64,000 bases of DNA from Paraburkholderia rhizosphaerae (GTDB lineage Bacteria; Pseudomonadota; Gammaproteobacteria; Burkholderiales; Burkholderiaceae): contig NZ_SORE01000022.1 of assembly GCF_004366595.1 (NCBI RefSeq), forward strand, positions 1 through 64,000, written 5' to 3'. The translations under genes were made by a program, and so were the position numbers. The notes under the pieces were generated by a model. It searched no databases. It had not been told where the DNA came from and was given only the letters and a program-made list of their open reading frames with translations. Shown piece by piece: positions 35,982-44,250 of the stretch; positions within the stretch are counted from its first letter, which is position 1; the number at the start of each line of letters is the position of its first letter.

Positions 35982-37032
35982 ATGCGCTTGGAGCGTAAGT
36001 GTTTTAAAGACGTCGACCTAACGGATCCTTTCTTTGATTCTTTGAAAGCAAGTTATTCTGAGTTTACGGAATGGTTTACAAGAAAGGCTCAAGAGAATGC
36101 TTATGTATTCACAACCGAACAAGGTGCCGTTGATGGGTTCCTGTACCTCAAAGTCGAGGATGGGATGGTTTCCGACGTAAATCCGGTTTTAGCGTCCGCG
36201 AGGCGTCTAAAAGTTGGAACCCTTAAGATCAACGCGCACGGCACCAAACTTGGCGAGCGATTCATCAAGAAGATCTTCGACCATGCGACGTACGAAGGTG
36301 TTCAGGAGATTTACGTGACGGTCTTCGACGTGCACGCCCCGTTGATCGCGCTATTGTGTCGCTATGGGTTCATCAAGCGCGCGTCGAAGAAATCCGCCAA
36401 TGGTATCGAGTCGGTGCTGGTCAAGCGGCTTTACGACCAGCATCACGGCATCGTCGCACGCTATCCGATTGTGAGTCTTCCGGGTCAACGAGCGTACCTG
36501 CTTTCACTCAAACCTGAATGGCACACACGACTACTTCCGGACTCAATCCTCAAGACGGAGACCGCAGACATCGTGCAGGACATCTCCCATACGAACAGCA
36601 TTCACAAGGTCTATCTCACGGCGATGACGGGGTGTCGATGGACTCAGGCACGGCGACGTGCTTCTGATCTACAGAACCACTGACGGACTCGGTCCGGCTC
36701 ACCATCGTTCCGTTGCGACGTCGGTCTGCGTTGTCGAGGAAGCCCGCTCGATTCATTCTTTTGCATCGCGCGACGCGTTTCTTGGTTATTGTCGCCCGTA
36801 CAGTGTGTTCACGGAACAGGAGTTGAGTCGGTTCTGGAGCAACAAACGGTACCCGCACATCATCCGCTTTACATACAATATCGCGTTGAAGAAACGGATC
36901 ACGCGCGGTGCGTTGATTGAAAATTTCGGGCTAGACGCGAACGCGTACTGGGGCTTCTTGCCTCTTACCCATACGCAGTTTATAAACATCATCAAAAGCG
37001 GGGGCGTCCATGAAAGTCTTGTTATCCATTAA
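35982..37032 (+). pseudogene. GNAT acetyltransferase fused to PUA-like domain, frameshifted
   Basis: A protein of about 350 residues if restored. The first part is a GNAT fold: KINAHGTKLGERFIKKIFDH, with the acetyl-CoA-binding TKLGERF loop, then VHAPLIALLCRYGFIKRAS. The second part looks like a PUA/EVE-type domain (HGDVLLIYRTTDGLGP, then a long helix and ENFGLDANAYWGFLPLTHT). Near 36630 the reading frame breaks: one extra base after MTG converts VDGLRHGDVLL into a different frame that stops at 36683. GGGAGGAATA precedes the ATG at 35982. The gene is either a pseudogene or carries a programmed or sequencing frameshift. Confidence 0.65.
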
Positions 37033-37384
37033 GCCCGAATTCGCCGAAAAAATCCTGCTGGGGGAGAAGCATTTCGAATTCCGGAAAGCGATTCCGAAGG
37101 CGCCCGGCGTCAAAACTGTTGTGATCTATGCAACAAAGCCGGTCGGGAAAGTTGTGGGTGAGTTCGACATCGATGGCGTCATCTCTGCGTCCCCACGTAA
37201 TCTGTGGTCGCGCACCAAGGAGTTTGCCGGGATCACGAAACAGCGCTTCAACGAATATTTCGACGGGCGCGAGGTCGCACATGCGATCAAAGTGAAGGAT
37301 GCGCGACGCTATGAGAAGCCACTCGAGTTGCCGTCGGTGCTCGAAAGCGGCGTCGCGCCTCAATCCTTTTGCTATTTGACGTAG
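37010..37384 (+). CDS. ASCH-domain protein
   Basis: A 124-residue single-domain protein beginning MKVLLSIKPEFAEKILLGEK, followed by HFEFRKAIPK, the Lys/Glu/Arg-containing loop of ASCH proteins, and SVLESGVAPQSFCYLT at the end. ASCH domains belong to the PUA superfamily and bind or modify RNA; one known member (YqfB) deacetylates N4-acetylcytidine. GGGGG precedes the ATG, which overlaps the end of the GNAT/PUA gene by 23 bases. The pairing with a GNAT protein is suggestive, but the activity is not shown. Confidence 0.78.
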   Translation: MKVLLSIKPEFAEKILLGEKHFEFRKAIPKAPGVKTVVIYATKPVGKVVGEFDIDGVISASPRNLWSRTKEFAGITKQRFNEYFDGREVAHAIKVKDARRYEKPLELPSVLESGVAPQSFCYLT

Positions 37385-37466
37385 TCGCGCAATCGGCCAG
37401 CCGCCCGGATGGGGCGGCTGGCCCGTGTCAACATGGCGGCCGGTCGCCCGCCGCGCCCATCTAACC

Positions 37467-38678
37467 TTACGGCAACCCCGGCAACAACAACAACGCCGAA
37501 AACCCCGGCACGCCCGTCGTCATCCAGCGCCGGGCCCGCCCGTGGCCGAACGACTGCACCTTGTCCGCCTGCACCAGCGACTCGAGCGCCCGCTGCACAG
37601 TGCGCTGGCTCGCGCCCAGCGCGAGCGCGAGCGCCGAACTCGACCACGCTTCGCCGTCCGACAGAAATGCGAGCATCGCCGCGTGTTCGCCTTCGACCGG
37701 TTGCGTCAGCACGATCACCTCGCGCGGCTCGCGCGGCGCCAGCACGAACCCGCGCGCGGTCGCGTTCACGCCGGCGAGCGTGCGCAGCATCGAGCGCAAC
37801 CGGCCCAGCTCGACGCGCAGCCGCGCGCGATGCGTTTCGTCCGCATGCCGGGTGCGGAATGCTCGCGCGATCAGCGTGTCGCGTGGCACGTCGGCGGGCC
37901 ATGCTTCCGCGAGCGCGCGCACGAGCGTCAACAACACCGGACGCCGCGCGAGCGACACCACCGTATGCGCGTCGCGCACCACATAGCGGCACGCGTCGAC
38001 GACCAGCGCCGGCGATGCGAGCAGCGCCTCCACATCGTCGAGCAACAGCAGCCGCTCCTCGCCGCGCGCAATCCGCCGCGCCGCCGGCGCGTCGAGCATC
38101 CGCGCCGCGCTTTCGACCTCCGCACTCAGCGCGGGAATGCCGGCCTCTCGCGCGGCGCGTTCCGCGCGCGCGAGCGCCGCACGCGCCGGCTGACTACGCA
38201 GCCGCCGCATCGCGATACCCGCGACCACCAGTTCATGCGCCGCTCTCAACGCCGGCGGCAGCAGCGTCGGGTCGAGCCCGGCGAGCGACTGCTCCGCGTC
38301 ATCCAGGCGCCCGATCAACAGCAGCCGCCGTACCGCGAGATAGTGCGCGTGCGCGGCGTTCACGCGGTCGCCGTGCGCGTCGAGTGTCGCGCGTGCCGTG
38401 TCGAGCATTTTCGCGGGCCAGCCGAGATCGCGCGACGCAAGGGCAATCTCTGCTTCGGCGACCACGCAGCGTGCACGCGCGACCGCTTCTTTCGCGCCGA
38501 AGCCCCGGGCCGCACTGCGTAACAGCGCCTTCGCGCGCGCCAGTTCACCGAGTTGCGCCATTGCGATGCCGCGCAGCGCAAGCGCAGGCGGGTCATCGCG
38601 CAACGCGACGCGATTGAGCGCGCCAAGCGGATCGCCCGCGGCCAACGCGCGCGCGGCGGACGTGATCAACGAATCCAT
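37467..38678 (-). CDS. helix-turn-helix regulator with TPR-like N-terminal region
   Basis: A 403-residue protein rich in Ala/Arg/Leu. The N-terminal 200 residues are short helical repeats of a TPR-like kind (LARAKALLRSAARGFGAKEA, LDDAEQSLAGLDPTLLPPAL). The C-terminal region has a MarR/winged-helix-like part (LAFLSDGEAWSSSALALALG, then SQRTVQRALESLVQ). The ATG at 38678 was chosen by resemblance to related proteins recalled as starting MDSLITSAARALAAGD; an ATG at 38714 is also possible. It is divergent from the DUF899-DUF2182 genes and is a plausible regulator of them. Confidence 0.68.
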   Translation of the reverse strand: MDSLITSAARALAAGDPLGALNRVALRDDPPALALRGIAMAQLGELARAKALLRSAARGFGAKEAVARARCVVAEAEIALASRDLGWPAKMLDTARATLDAHGDRVNAAHAHYLAVRRLLLIGRLDDAEQSLAGLDPTLLPPALRAAHELVVAGIAMRRLRSQPARAALARAERAAREAGIPALSAEVESAARMLDAPAARRIARGEERLLLLDDVEALLASPALVVDACRYVVRDAHTVVSLARRPVLLTLVRALAEAWPADVPRDTLIARAFRTRHADETHRARLRVELGRLRSMLRTLAGVNATARGFVLAPREPREVIVLTQPVEGEHAAMLAFLSDGEAWSSSALALALGASQRTVQRALESLVQADKVQSFGHGRARRWMTTGVPGFSALLLLPGLP

Positions 38679-38809
38679 CGATGCGAATCCCGACACACTT
38701 GTCACTCCCTCCATGCGAACCCCGCGGACTAATCTGGCTTCACGAACAGCAACCACGCTGGTTCGCCAACCGGACATCCGATCAAGGATACCTAAAGGAG
38801 GGACGAAAC

Positions 38810-39598
38810 ATGACGACGCATCCGACTGGAACACGCGATCAATGGCTCGCCGCGCGCCTCGAACTGCTCGATGCGGAAAAGGAGCACACACGGCGCGGCG
38901 ACGAACTCGCCCAGCGACGCCAGGCACTGCCGTGGGTACGCATCGATAAGACGTACCGGTTCGACACCGACGCAGGCCGCGTGACGCTGGCGGAACTCTT
39001 CAACGGCCGCTCGCAGCTGATCGTCTATCACTTCATGTACGGGCCCGACTACAAGGCGGGCTGCCCGTCGTGCTCCGCCATCGCCGATGGCTTCGACGGC
39101 ATCGCGGTGCACCTTGCGCATCACGATGTCACGCTGATGGCGGTGTCGCGCGCGCCGCTTGCAACGCTGCACGCGTACCGGCAGAGGATGGGCTGGTCGT
39201 TCCCGTGGGCATCGTCGCTCGATAGCGACTTCAATTTCGACTTCAACGTGTCGTTCACCGAGCAGCAGCAGCGTGAAGGAACGGTCGACTACAACTATGC
39301 GCGCGGCGCGCACGCGCTGGACATCAAGCCGCCGCCGGCGCCGGTCGTCGAGTTCGCGGCTCGCTGCGGCACCGATGCGACAACCTATGCGCAAGACCGG
39401 CCGGGCCTGAGCACCTTCGTGCTCGAAGACGGTGTCGTGTACCACACGTATTCGACCTATGCGCGCGGGCTGGATGGCGTATGGAGCATGTACCAGTGGC
39501 TCGACCGCGCACCGCGTGGGCGCAACGAAGCGGGCATCTGGTGGCGCCGGCACGACGAGTACGGCCCGTCGCGGCAACGCGCAACATCGGCGGGCTGA
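38810..39598 (+). CDS. DUF899 thioredoxin-like family protein
   Basis: A 262-residue protein of the DUF899 family, which adopts a thioredoxin-like fold. Visible features are LVIYHFMYGPDYKAGCPSCS-like text with the CPSC redox-type motif (here YHFMYGPDYKAGCPSC), VSRAPLATLHAYRQRMGWSF and FPWASSLDSDFNFDFNVSF. AAGGAGGG lies before the ATG at 38810. The DUF2182 gene starts 3 bases after its stop, so the two are one operon. The function is unknown; the CxxC suggests redox or metal binding. Confidence 0.82.
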   Translation: MTTHPTGTRDQWLAARLELLDAEKEHTRRGDELAQRRQALPWVRIDKTYRFDTDAGRVTLAELFNGRSQLIVYHFMYGPDYKAGCPSCSAIADGFDGIAVHLAHHDVTLMAVSRAPLATLHAYRQRMGWSFPWASSLDSDFNFDFNVSFTEQQQREGTVDYNYARGAHALDIKPPPAPVVEFAARCGTDATTYAQDRPGLSTFVLEDGVVYHTYSTYARGLDGVWSMYQWLDRAPRGRNEAGIWWRRHDEYGPSRQRATSAG

Positions 39599-39601
39599 AT
39601 C

Positions 39602-40486
39602 ATGAACGTTGTCCGCACAACCGATGCACGGCCGCACCTTGCGCACACGGCACGCGCAATCGCCGCACCCGTTTCACGCCGCGTGTTCTTCGGTCTTTCC
39701 GCGATGCTGTTCGTCGCGAGCGCGGTGTTGACGGCGGTCGTCTGCCTGTCGATGTCGGCGGCCGGCGACATGCCGATGCCGGGCGGCTGGTCGATATCGC
39801 CCGGATGGTCGCGGATGTGCGGACAGACGTGGCCGCGCGCCGCCGCGTCGTTCGTCGGCATGTGGATCGTGATGATGGTCGCAATGATGCTGCCGTCGCT
39901 CGCGCCGACGCTGTGGCGCTACCACGAGGCCGCGGGCCGGCTCGGCAGCGCGCGTGCGGCGCGCTTGACGGTGTGGATCGGCGTCGGCTACTTCTTCGTA
40001 TGGGCGATGCTGGGCGTCGCGGTGTTTCCGCCGGGCGCGGCGCTCGCCGCGCTCGACATGCAGTGGGCGGCGCTTGCGCGCGCCGTTCCCGCTGCGACCG
40101 GACTCGTTGTGCTGATCGCCGGCATGCTGCAGTTCAGCGCGTGGAAGGCGCGTCTTCTCGCGTGCTGCCGCGGCGCACTGAGCGGGCCATCGGCTTGCGC
40201 ATCGGGCGGCGCTGGCGCGTTGCCGATGGAGGCGCGTGCGGCGTGGCGATCGGGTGTGCGTCTGGGGCTGCACTGTATATGCTGTTGCGCGGGGCCGACG
40301 GCCGTGCTACTTGCAGCCGGCGTGATGGATCTGCGCGTGATGACGGCGGTCGCGGTCGCCATTACCGCTGAGCGCGTTGCGCCGAACGGCGTGCGCGTCG
40401 CACGCATGATCGGCGCCGCGGCGATCGGCATCGGCGTGCTGATGCTGGCGCGCACCGTGGTTAGCGCCGTCGCCGCAAATGGCTAG
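39602..40486 (+). CDS. DUF2182 membrane protein (predicted metal-binding)
   Basis: A 294-residue polytopic inner-membrane protein with about seven hydrophobic segments. It shows the DUF2182 signature: MWIVMMVAMMLPSLAPTLW in the second segment and LLACCRGALSGPSACASGG-type Cys-rich loops. The family is described as predicted metal-binding membrane proteins; transport is likely but not shown. It starts 3 bases after the DUF899 gene. Confidence 0.8.
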   Translation: MNVVRTTDARPHLAHTARAIAAPVSRRVFFGLSAMLFVASAVLTAVVCLSMSAAGDMPMPGGWSISPGWSRMCGQTWPRAAASFVGMWIVMMVAMMLPSLAPTLWRYHEAAGRLGSARAARLTVWIGVGYFFVWAMLGVAVFPPGAALAALDMQWAALARAVPAATGLVVLIAGMLQFSAWKARLLACCRGALSGPSACASGGAGALPMEARAAWRSGVRLGLHCICCCAGPTAVLLAAGVMDLRVMTAVAVAITAERVAPNGVRVARMIGAAAIGIGVLMLARTVVSAVAANG

Positions 40487-40538
40487 TGCCTGCGCGACCC
40501 GCGCACATGCGCATCGCATCGCATCGCGTCGACGTGCA

Positions 40539-40934
40539 TCAATACCGCCACCACCCCGGTCCCCACGGCCCCCAATTCCACGCCGCTTCCTCGTTCATTT
40601 GCGCGGTCATCTGCTGCTCACGCGCGAGGTTCGCCTGGAACTGCTGTCGCCGATACGTATCCCATGCGTTCTGGTCGCCGATGTAGAGGCATCCGCACGC
40701 GTAAGGGTCCGCGTAAAGGAACACGACGTGCGAGCCCTGCGTCTTCTGCACGACGCGATTCGGCGGCAGCGTCTGCAATTGCTCCCGCCGCTCGGGCGTA
40801 TTGGCGGGCAGTATCGTGAAGCCCGCGGCGGCCAGCATGTCGTCCTTCTCGCTGGCGCGTTCCTGAGGCGATGCGCACGCGGCCAGCACGCCGCAACAGA
40901 TCATCGCGATTGTCATCCTGACTCGGTTCAGCAT
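40539..40934 (-). CDS. small outer-membrane-type lipoprotein
   Basis: A 131-residue exported protein. The signal sequence ends in the lipobox VLAAC. The mature chain is polar, contains ADPYACGCLYIGDQNAWDTY with two extra Cys, and ends in a Trp-rich tail (AAWNWGPWGPGWWRY). GGAGGG precedes the ATG at 40934. No family was recognised. It lies 34 bases downstream of the secreted regulatory-domain protein on the same strand, so the two are probably an operon. Confidence 0.7.
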   Translation of the reverse strand: MLNRVRMTIAMICCGVLAACASPQERASEKDDMLAAAGFTILPANTPERREQLQTLPPNRVVQKTQGSHVVFLYADPYACGCLYIGDQNAWDTYRRQQFQANLAREQQMTAQMNEEAAWNWGPWGPGWWRY

Positions 40935-40968
40935 GATGCCCTCCGGGCGACGGATACGACATGACTCG

Positions 40969-41403
40969 TTATTGGACGTTAAAGCGGAATGAAACGCGCT
41001 GATGCCCGTTGCCGGCCACGTTGACCGCGCGATGCTGCTCATCAGTCTTATAGCGCGCGTAAACGGTATAGCTCCCCGCGGGCAGTTTGACCAGCATATA
41101 CGGGCCACGCGAATCGGCATGCATCACTTCGTCACCCTTCGCGTCCGCGACGCGCACCTGCACATCCGCGAGATAGTCGCCGGTCGGCCCGAAGAAGCCC
41201 ATCGAAAGCGGCCACTGGTTTTCATCGTGACGCATGGCTTCGGCTTCGTCGTGACCGATGCCGCCGGAGACGAAGCTGACATCGCCTTGAGTCTGGACCG
41301 GCGGCAATGCGGGGCTTTGCGCGAACGCGCGGCTCGATACCGCGAGTACGAGGGACGCGGCAAGCGCGGTGGCGGTCGAATGCCGGATGGTCCTTGGCTG
41401 CAT
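40969..41403 (-). CDS. secreted protein with carboxypeptidase-regulatory-like domain
   Basis: A 144-residue protein with a signal peptide (AASLVLAVSSRAFA). The C-terminal half is a small beta domain: YLADVQVRVADAKGDEVMHA, then KLPAGSYTVYARYK, typical of Ig-like carboxypeptidase-regulatory domains found in extracytoplasmic proteins. AAGGAG precedes the ATG. Probably periplasmic; the function is unknown. Confidence 0.68.
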   Translation of the reverse strand: MQPRTIRHSTATALAASLVLAVSSRAFAQSPALPPVQTQGDVSFVSGGIGHDEAEAMRHDENQWPLSMGFFGPTGDYLADVQVRVADAKGDEVMHADSRGPYMLVKLPAGSYTVYARYKTDEQHRAVNVAGNGHQRVSFRFNVQ

Positions 41404-41774
41404 GTTGCACTCCTTGAGATAACGCGTTCACTTCGTGTCGATAGGGTGTAACCGTTGATCGGCGTGCAGTGTCTCAGAACGTTGCAGGCGAAGTCTTTTG
41501 AATAAGCACGAAGCGTTTTCCCGCTTAACCGATCTGTTGCTCGCGCAGATTCTCTGCAAGGAACCCGCCGATCCAGCCGGCATCGAACACGTTCGAAAGA
41601 CCGCACGTGATCGACGCGACGAGATCGCGCGGCCCGTTCGGCGCCAATCCACGCCGGGTGTTCGCGCGCGTGACGACGGCGAATCGGCCGCTGGCATAAA
41701 ATCGAGGTCCGCGAGATTCCCTGTGCGATCTGCTTACACCGCTGTCACGACGCGGTGCTTTACGGAGTCAACCG
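41404..41774. other. intergenic region
   Basis: About 370 bases between divergent genes with no credible gene. An in-frame extension of a short open frame at 41498-41815 overlaps the phosphatase start and lacks any family resemblance. Promoters of both flanking genes are expected here; none was identified precisely. Confidence 0.35.
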
Positions 41775-42386
41775 ATGAACACCGCAGTTGCAAACGAAAC
41801 GGCCAATCACCGTGAAATCTGGCTGATCCGTCATGGCGAAACCGAGTGGAGCCTGAATGGCAGGCACACCGGACGCACCGACATTCCGCTTACCGGGCAC
41901 GGGCGCGAACAGGCGCGTGCACTTGTGCCATTGCTGCAAGCGGTGCACTTCGACACGGTGCTGTCGAGTCCGCGTACGCGCGCGCTCGACACCTGCAAAC
42001 TCGCTGGGCTAGGCGAGCGCGTCGAAGTGGAGCCCGATCTGCGCGAGTGGGACTACGGCATCTACGAAGGACGCACGACCCACGAGATTCGCGACAGCGT
42101 GCCTGACTGGGCGGTCTGGCATTCGCCGATTCCGCAAGGCGAAAGCGCGGAGCAGGTTCAGGCGCGCGCGATGGCGTTGATCGATCGCTTGCTGGCGATG
42201 CCTGGACGCATCGCGCTCTTTTCGCATTCGCATTTCTTGCGGTCGCTGGCCGGATGCTGGGTCGCGAACTCCGTCAAGTTCGGCGCGCATCTGTATCTCG
42301 ACACCGCGTCGGTCAGCATTCTCGGTTTTGAGCGCGATACGCGCGCGATACGGCAGTGGAACCGGCTGCCATCGCTGCCTGGCTAA
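41775..42386 (+). CDS. histidine phosphatase (phosphoglycerate mutase-like)
   Basis: A 203-residue branch-1 histidine phosphatase. The phospho-histidine motif is LIRHGETEWSLNGRHTGRTD near residue 16, with the second catalytic His in ALFSHSHFLRSLAGCWVA. The mid region DLREWDYGIYEGRTTHEI is the usual alpha-helical cap. Members include phosphoglycerate mutases and small sugar-phosphate phosphatases; the substrate is undetermined. The ribosome-binding site before the ATG is weak. Confidence 0.87.
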   Translation: MNTAVANETANHREIWLIRHGETEWSLNGRHTGRTDIPLTGHGREQARALVPLLQAVHFDTVLSSPRTRALDTCKLAGLGERVEVEPDLREWDYGIYEGRTTHEIRDSVPDWAVWHSPIPQGESAEQVQARAMALIDRLLAMPGRIALFSHSHFLRSLAGCWVANSVKFGAHLYLDTASVSILGFERDTRAIRQWNRLPSLPG

Positions 42387-42756
42387 CTGATCGCGGGCTG
42401 ACTGCGTCGCCTTCCTTGCGCCGATTCTCCGGCACGTCACACGTCAATCCCATTCATCAGCCCACGCGAGCGCGATAGCGGCGCGCGTGGCGCCGAATGC
42501 ACGCGCACGCCGGCTCGGTTCGCGCGGGGTCATCGCGTTACCGAAATATGTCGCCGTATGTCACCGCGGCGCCGGTGGCCTCGCGCAACCTTGCGCGCGT
42601 GCGGGGCGGAAGCGATGACATATCCCGACATAGTTTGCCGATGGTCTTTAACCGCCGCGCTTTATAGAGTGCCTGCGTGGGACGCGACGGCGCACGCAAC
42701 GATCCAGCCGGCCGACGCGAAATTCCCCGGCCCTGAAACTTCGCTCGCTGATCATC
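42387..42756. other. intergenic region upstream of sterol desaturase gene
   Basis: About 370 bases, no convincing gene. It holds a set of TATGTC half-sites listed separately, presumably regulating the sterol desaturase gene downstream. Confidence 0.45.
42547..42632. promoter_or_regulatory. four TATGTC half-sites in two mirrored direct-repeat pairs
   Basis: TATGTC-GCCG-TATGTC at 42547-42562 and the mirrored GACATA-TCCC-GACATA at 42617-42632. The two 17-base arms are inverted relative to each other (14 of 17 bases matching), 52 bases apart. Half-sites are 10 bases apart within each pair, one helical turn. This is a good operator pattern, 125 bases or more upstream of the sterol desaturase ATG. 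Confidence 0.5.
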
Positions 42757-43974
42757 ATGGCTCACACTTTGAAACTCACGTATATCGTCTCGCTGGTGTT
42801 CGTCGGCCTGTCGCTGGTCGAAGCCTTCGTGCTGAACCGGCGCAGCCGCCGCGGCCGCGGCGAACCGTTCGACTGGAACGAAATGCGGCTGTCGCTGATC
42901 GATCTGGTCGGCCGCAAACTGATCGACCTCGTACCGCTGTCGCTCACGACACCGTTGTTCGCTCTCGCGTGGCGCCACCGCATCCATACGGTCACGATGC
43001 ACACGGTGCCGACGCTGATTGTCGTGTTTCTCGTGCAGGAGTTCTGCTACTACTGGTACCACCGTACGTCGCACCGGATGCGTTTGATGTGGGCGACGCA
43101 CGCGGTGCATCATTCGCCGAACCAGTTGTCGCTTGGCACCGCTTACCGGCTCGGCTGGACCACCAGGCTGTCCGGCTCCGCGTTCTTCTTTATGCCGATG
43201 GTCTGGCTCGGTGTGCGTCCGGAGATCGTGATGATCACGCTGGCGATCAACCTCTGGTATCAGTTCTGGATTCACAACACGTGGACGCCGAAGCTTGGCT
43301 GGCTCGAATATGTGATCAACACGCCGTCGTCGCATCGCGTGCATCATGCATCGAATCTCGAGTACCTCGATGCGAACTACGGCGGCGCGCTGATCATCTT
43401 CGACCGCCTGTTCGGCACGTACATCGCCGAGCGCAACGATCTGCCGTGCCGTTACGGCCTCGTCACGCCGACCCGCACCCGCAATCCGTTGACCGTCGAA
43501 TTCGAGCATTGGGTGACGCTGGTGCGCGACGTCGTGCACGCAAAGAATGTGTGGACCGGGCTCAACCATATCTTCCGTCCGCCGGGCTGGCTGCCCGACG
43601 GCAACGGCGAGACCACCGAAGATATGCGGCGCCGCGCCGCCGAACAGGCGCTGGTCGATCGACGGGCCCGGGCGCTGGCGCGCGGCGCGGAGATTTTACG
43701 GATGGCTGCCGCCCGACATGCTCTGGAACACCCCGTCGCGGCGAATCCACGCATGCACCAGCGCGGCACCGAGGTGGCCGAGAATCAGCAGGAAGAAGGC
43801 GTAGCCGAGCAGTCCATGCAGACGCCGCAGCTGACCATACACGACGATATCGTGCGGCAGGATCGGCGGCAGGTCGAAACCTTTCCACATGATCACCGGG
43901 TAGCCGCCCGCCGATTGCATCGCCCAGCCGATCAGCGGCATCGCGATCATCAGTGCATAGAGCGCGTAGTGTGA
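42757..43974 (+). CDS. sterol desaturase/fatty acid hydroxylase family protein with antisense C-terminal extension
   Basis: The first 305 residues are a membrane-bound di-iron hydroxylase. They contain the three His motifs YHRTSH, HAVHHS and SHRVHHAS, with several hydrophobic segments (TVPTLIVVFLVQEFCYYW). Such proteins hydroxylate or desaturate lipids. After about ARALARGAEI the frame stays open for another 90 codons that read the antisense of the cytochrome b561 gene and show no family resemblance. The normal stop has probably been lost, or the true C-terminus overlaps its neighbour. Confidence 0.78.
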   Translation: MAHTLKLTYIVSLVFVGLSLVEAFVLNRRSRRGRGEPFDWNEMRLSLIDLVGRKLIDLVPLSLTTPLFALAWRHRIHTVTMHTVPTLIVVFLVQEFCYYWYHRTSHRMRLMWATHAVHHSPNQLSLGTAYRLGWTTRLSGSAFFFMPMVWLGVRPEIVMITLAINLWYQFWIHNTWTPKLGWLEYVINTPSSHRVHHASNLEYLDANYGGALIIFDRLFGTYIAERNDLPCRYGLVTPTRTRNPLTVEFEHWVTLVRDVVHAKNVWTGLNHIFRPPGWLPDGNGETTEDMRRRAAEQALVDRRARALARGAEILRMAAARHALEHPVAANPRMHQRGTEVAENQQEEGVAEQSMQTPQLTIHDDIVRQDRRQVETFPHDHRVAARRLHRPADQRHRDHQCIERVV

Positions 43975-44250
43975 CCCCTTCGCCGCGGCCGCCTGAATGC
44001 CCGGCAAGTCGGCGGGCAGCGGCGGCGGGCGATGCGTGATCCGGATCGCGAGCCGGATCAGCGCAAGGATCAGGATCGCGATGCCGATCGGCCGGTGCCA
44101 TGCGAGCAGAGCGGGGTAACGCACGCTCACCGTCGACACCATGCCGACGCCGACATACAGCATCACGAGAATCAGCAACGCCATCAGCCAGTGCAGAATG
44201 CGCGCCGGCAAGACGAAGTGTTCGTGCAACGTAGTCTGCGGCGCGCTCAT
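43696..44250 (-). CDS. cytochrome b561 family protein
   Basis: A 184-residue integral membrane protein with four hydrophobic segments: ILHWLMALLILVMLYVGVGM, HRPIGIAILILALIRLAIR, YALYALMIAMPLIGWAM, and LGYAFFLLILGHLGAALVHA. Haem-ligand His are near residues 20, 52 and 144-160. It accepts electrons from quinol or donates them to a partner. Its ATG overlaps the stop of the catalase-like gene (ATGA), so the pair is coupled, and b561 likely feeds the peroxidase. The 3' third overlaps the antisense extension of the sterol desaturase. Confidence 0.87.
   Translation of the reverse strand: MSAPQTTLHEHFVLPARILHWLMALLILVMLYVGVGMVSTVSVRYPALLAWHRPIGIAILILALIRLAIRITHRPPPLPADLPGIQAAAAKGSHYALYALMIAMPLIGWAMQSAGGYPVIMWKGFDLPPILPHDIVVYGQLRRLHGLLGYAFFLLILGHLGAALVHAWIRRDGVFQSMSGGSHP

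Noticed and set aside
37409..38617. Long plus-strand frames (about 365-400 codons) opposite the HTH/TPR-like regulator
   Set aside because: They are extremely Arg/Ala/Pro-rich, the usual look of antisense frames in GC-rich DNA; the minus-strand frame has normal helical composition.
42558..43892. A 444-codon plus-strand frame overlapping the sterol desaturase
   Set aside because: It is out of frame with the clear di-iron hydroxylase motifs and has no homology of its own.
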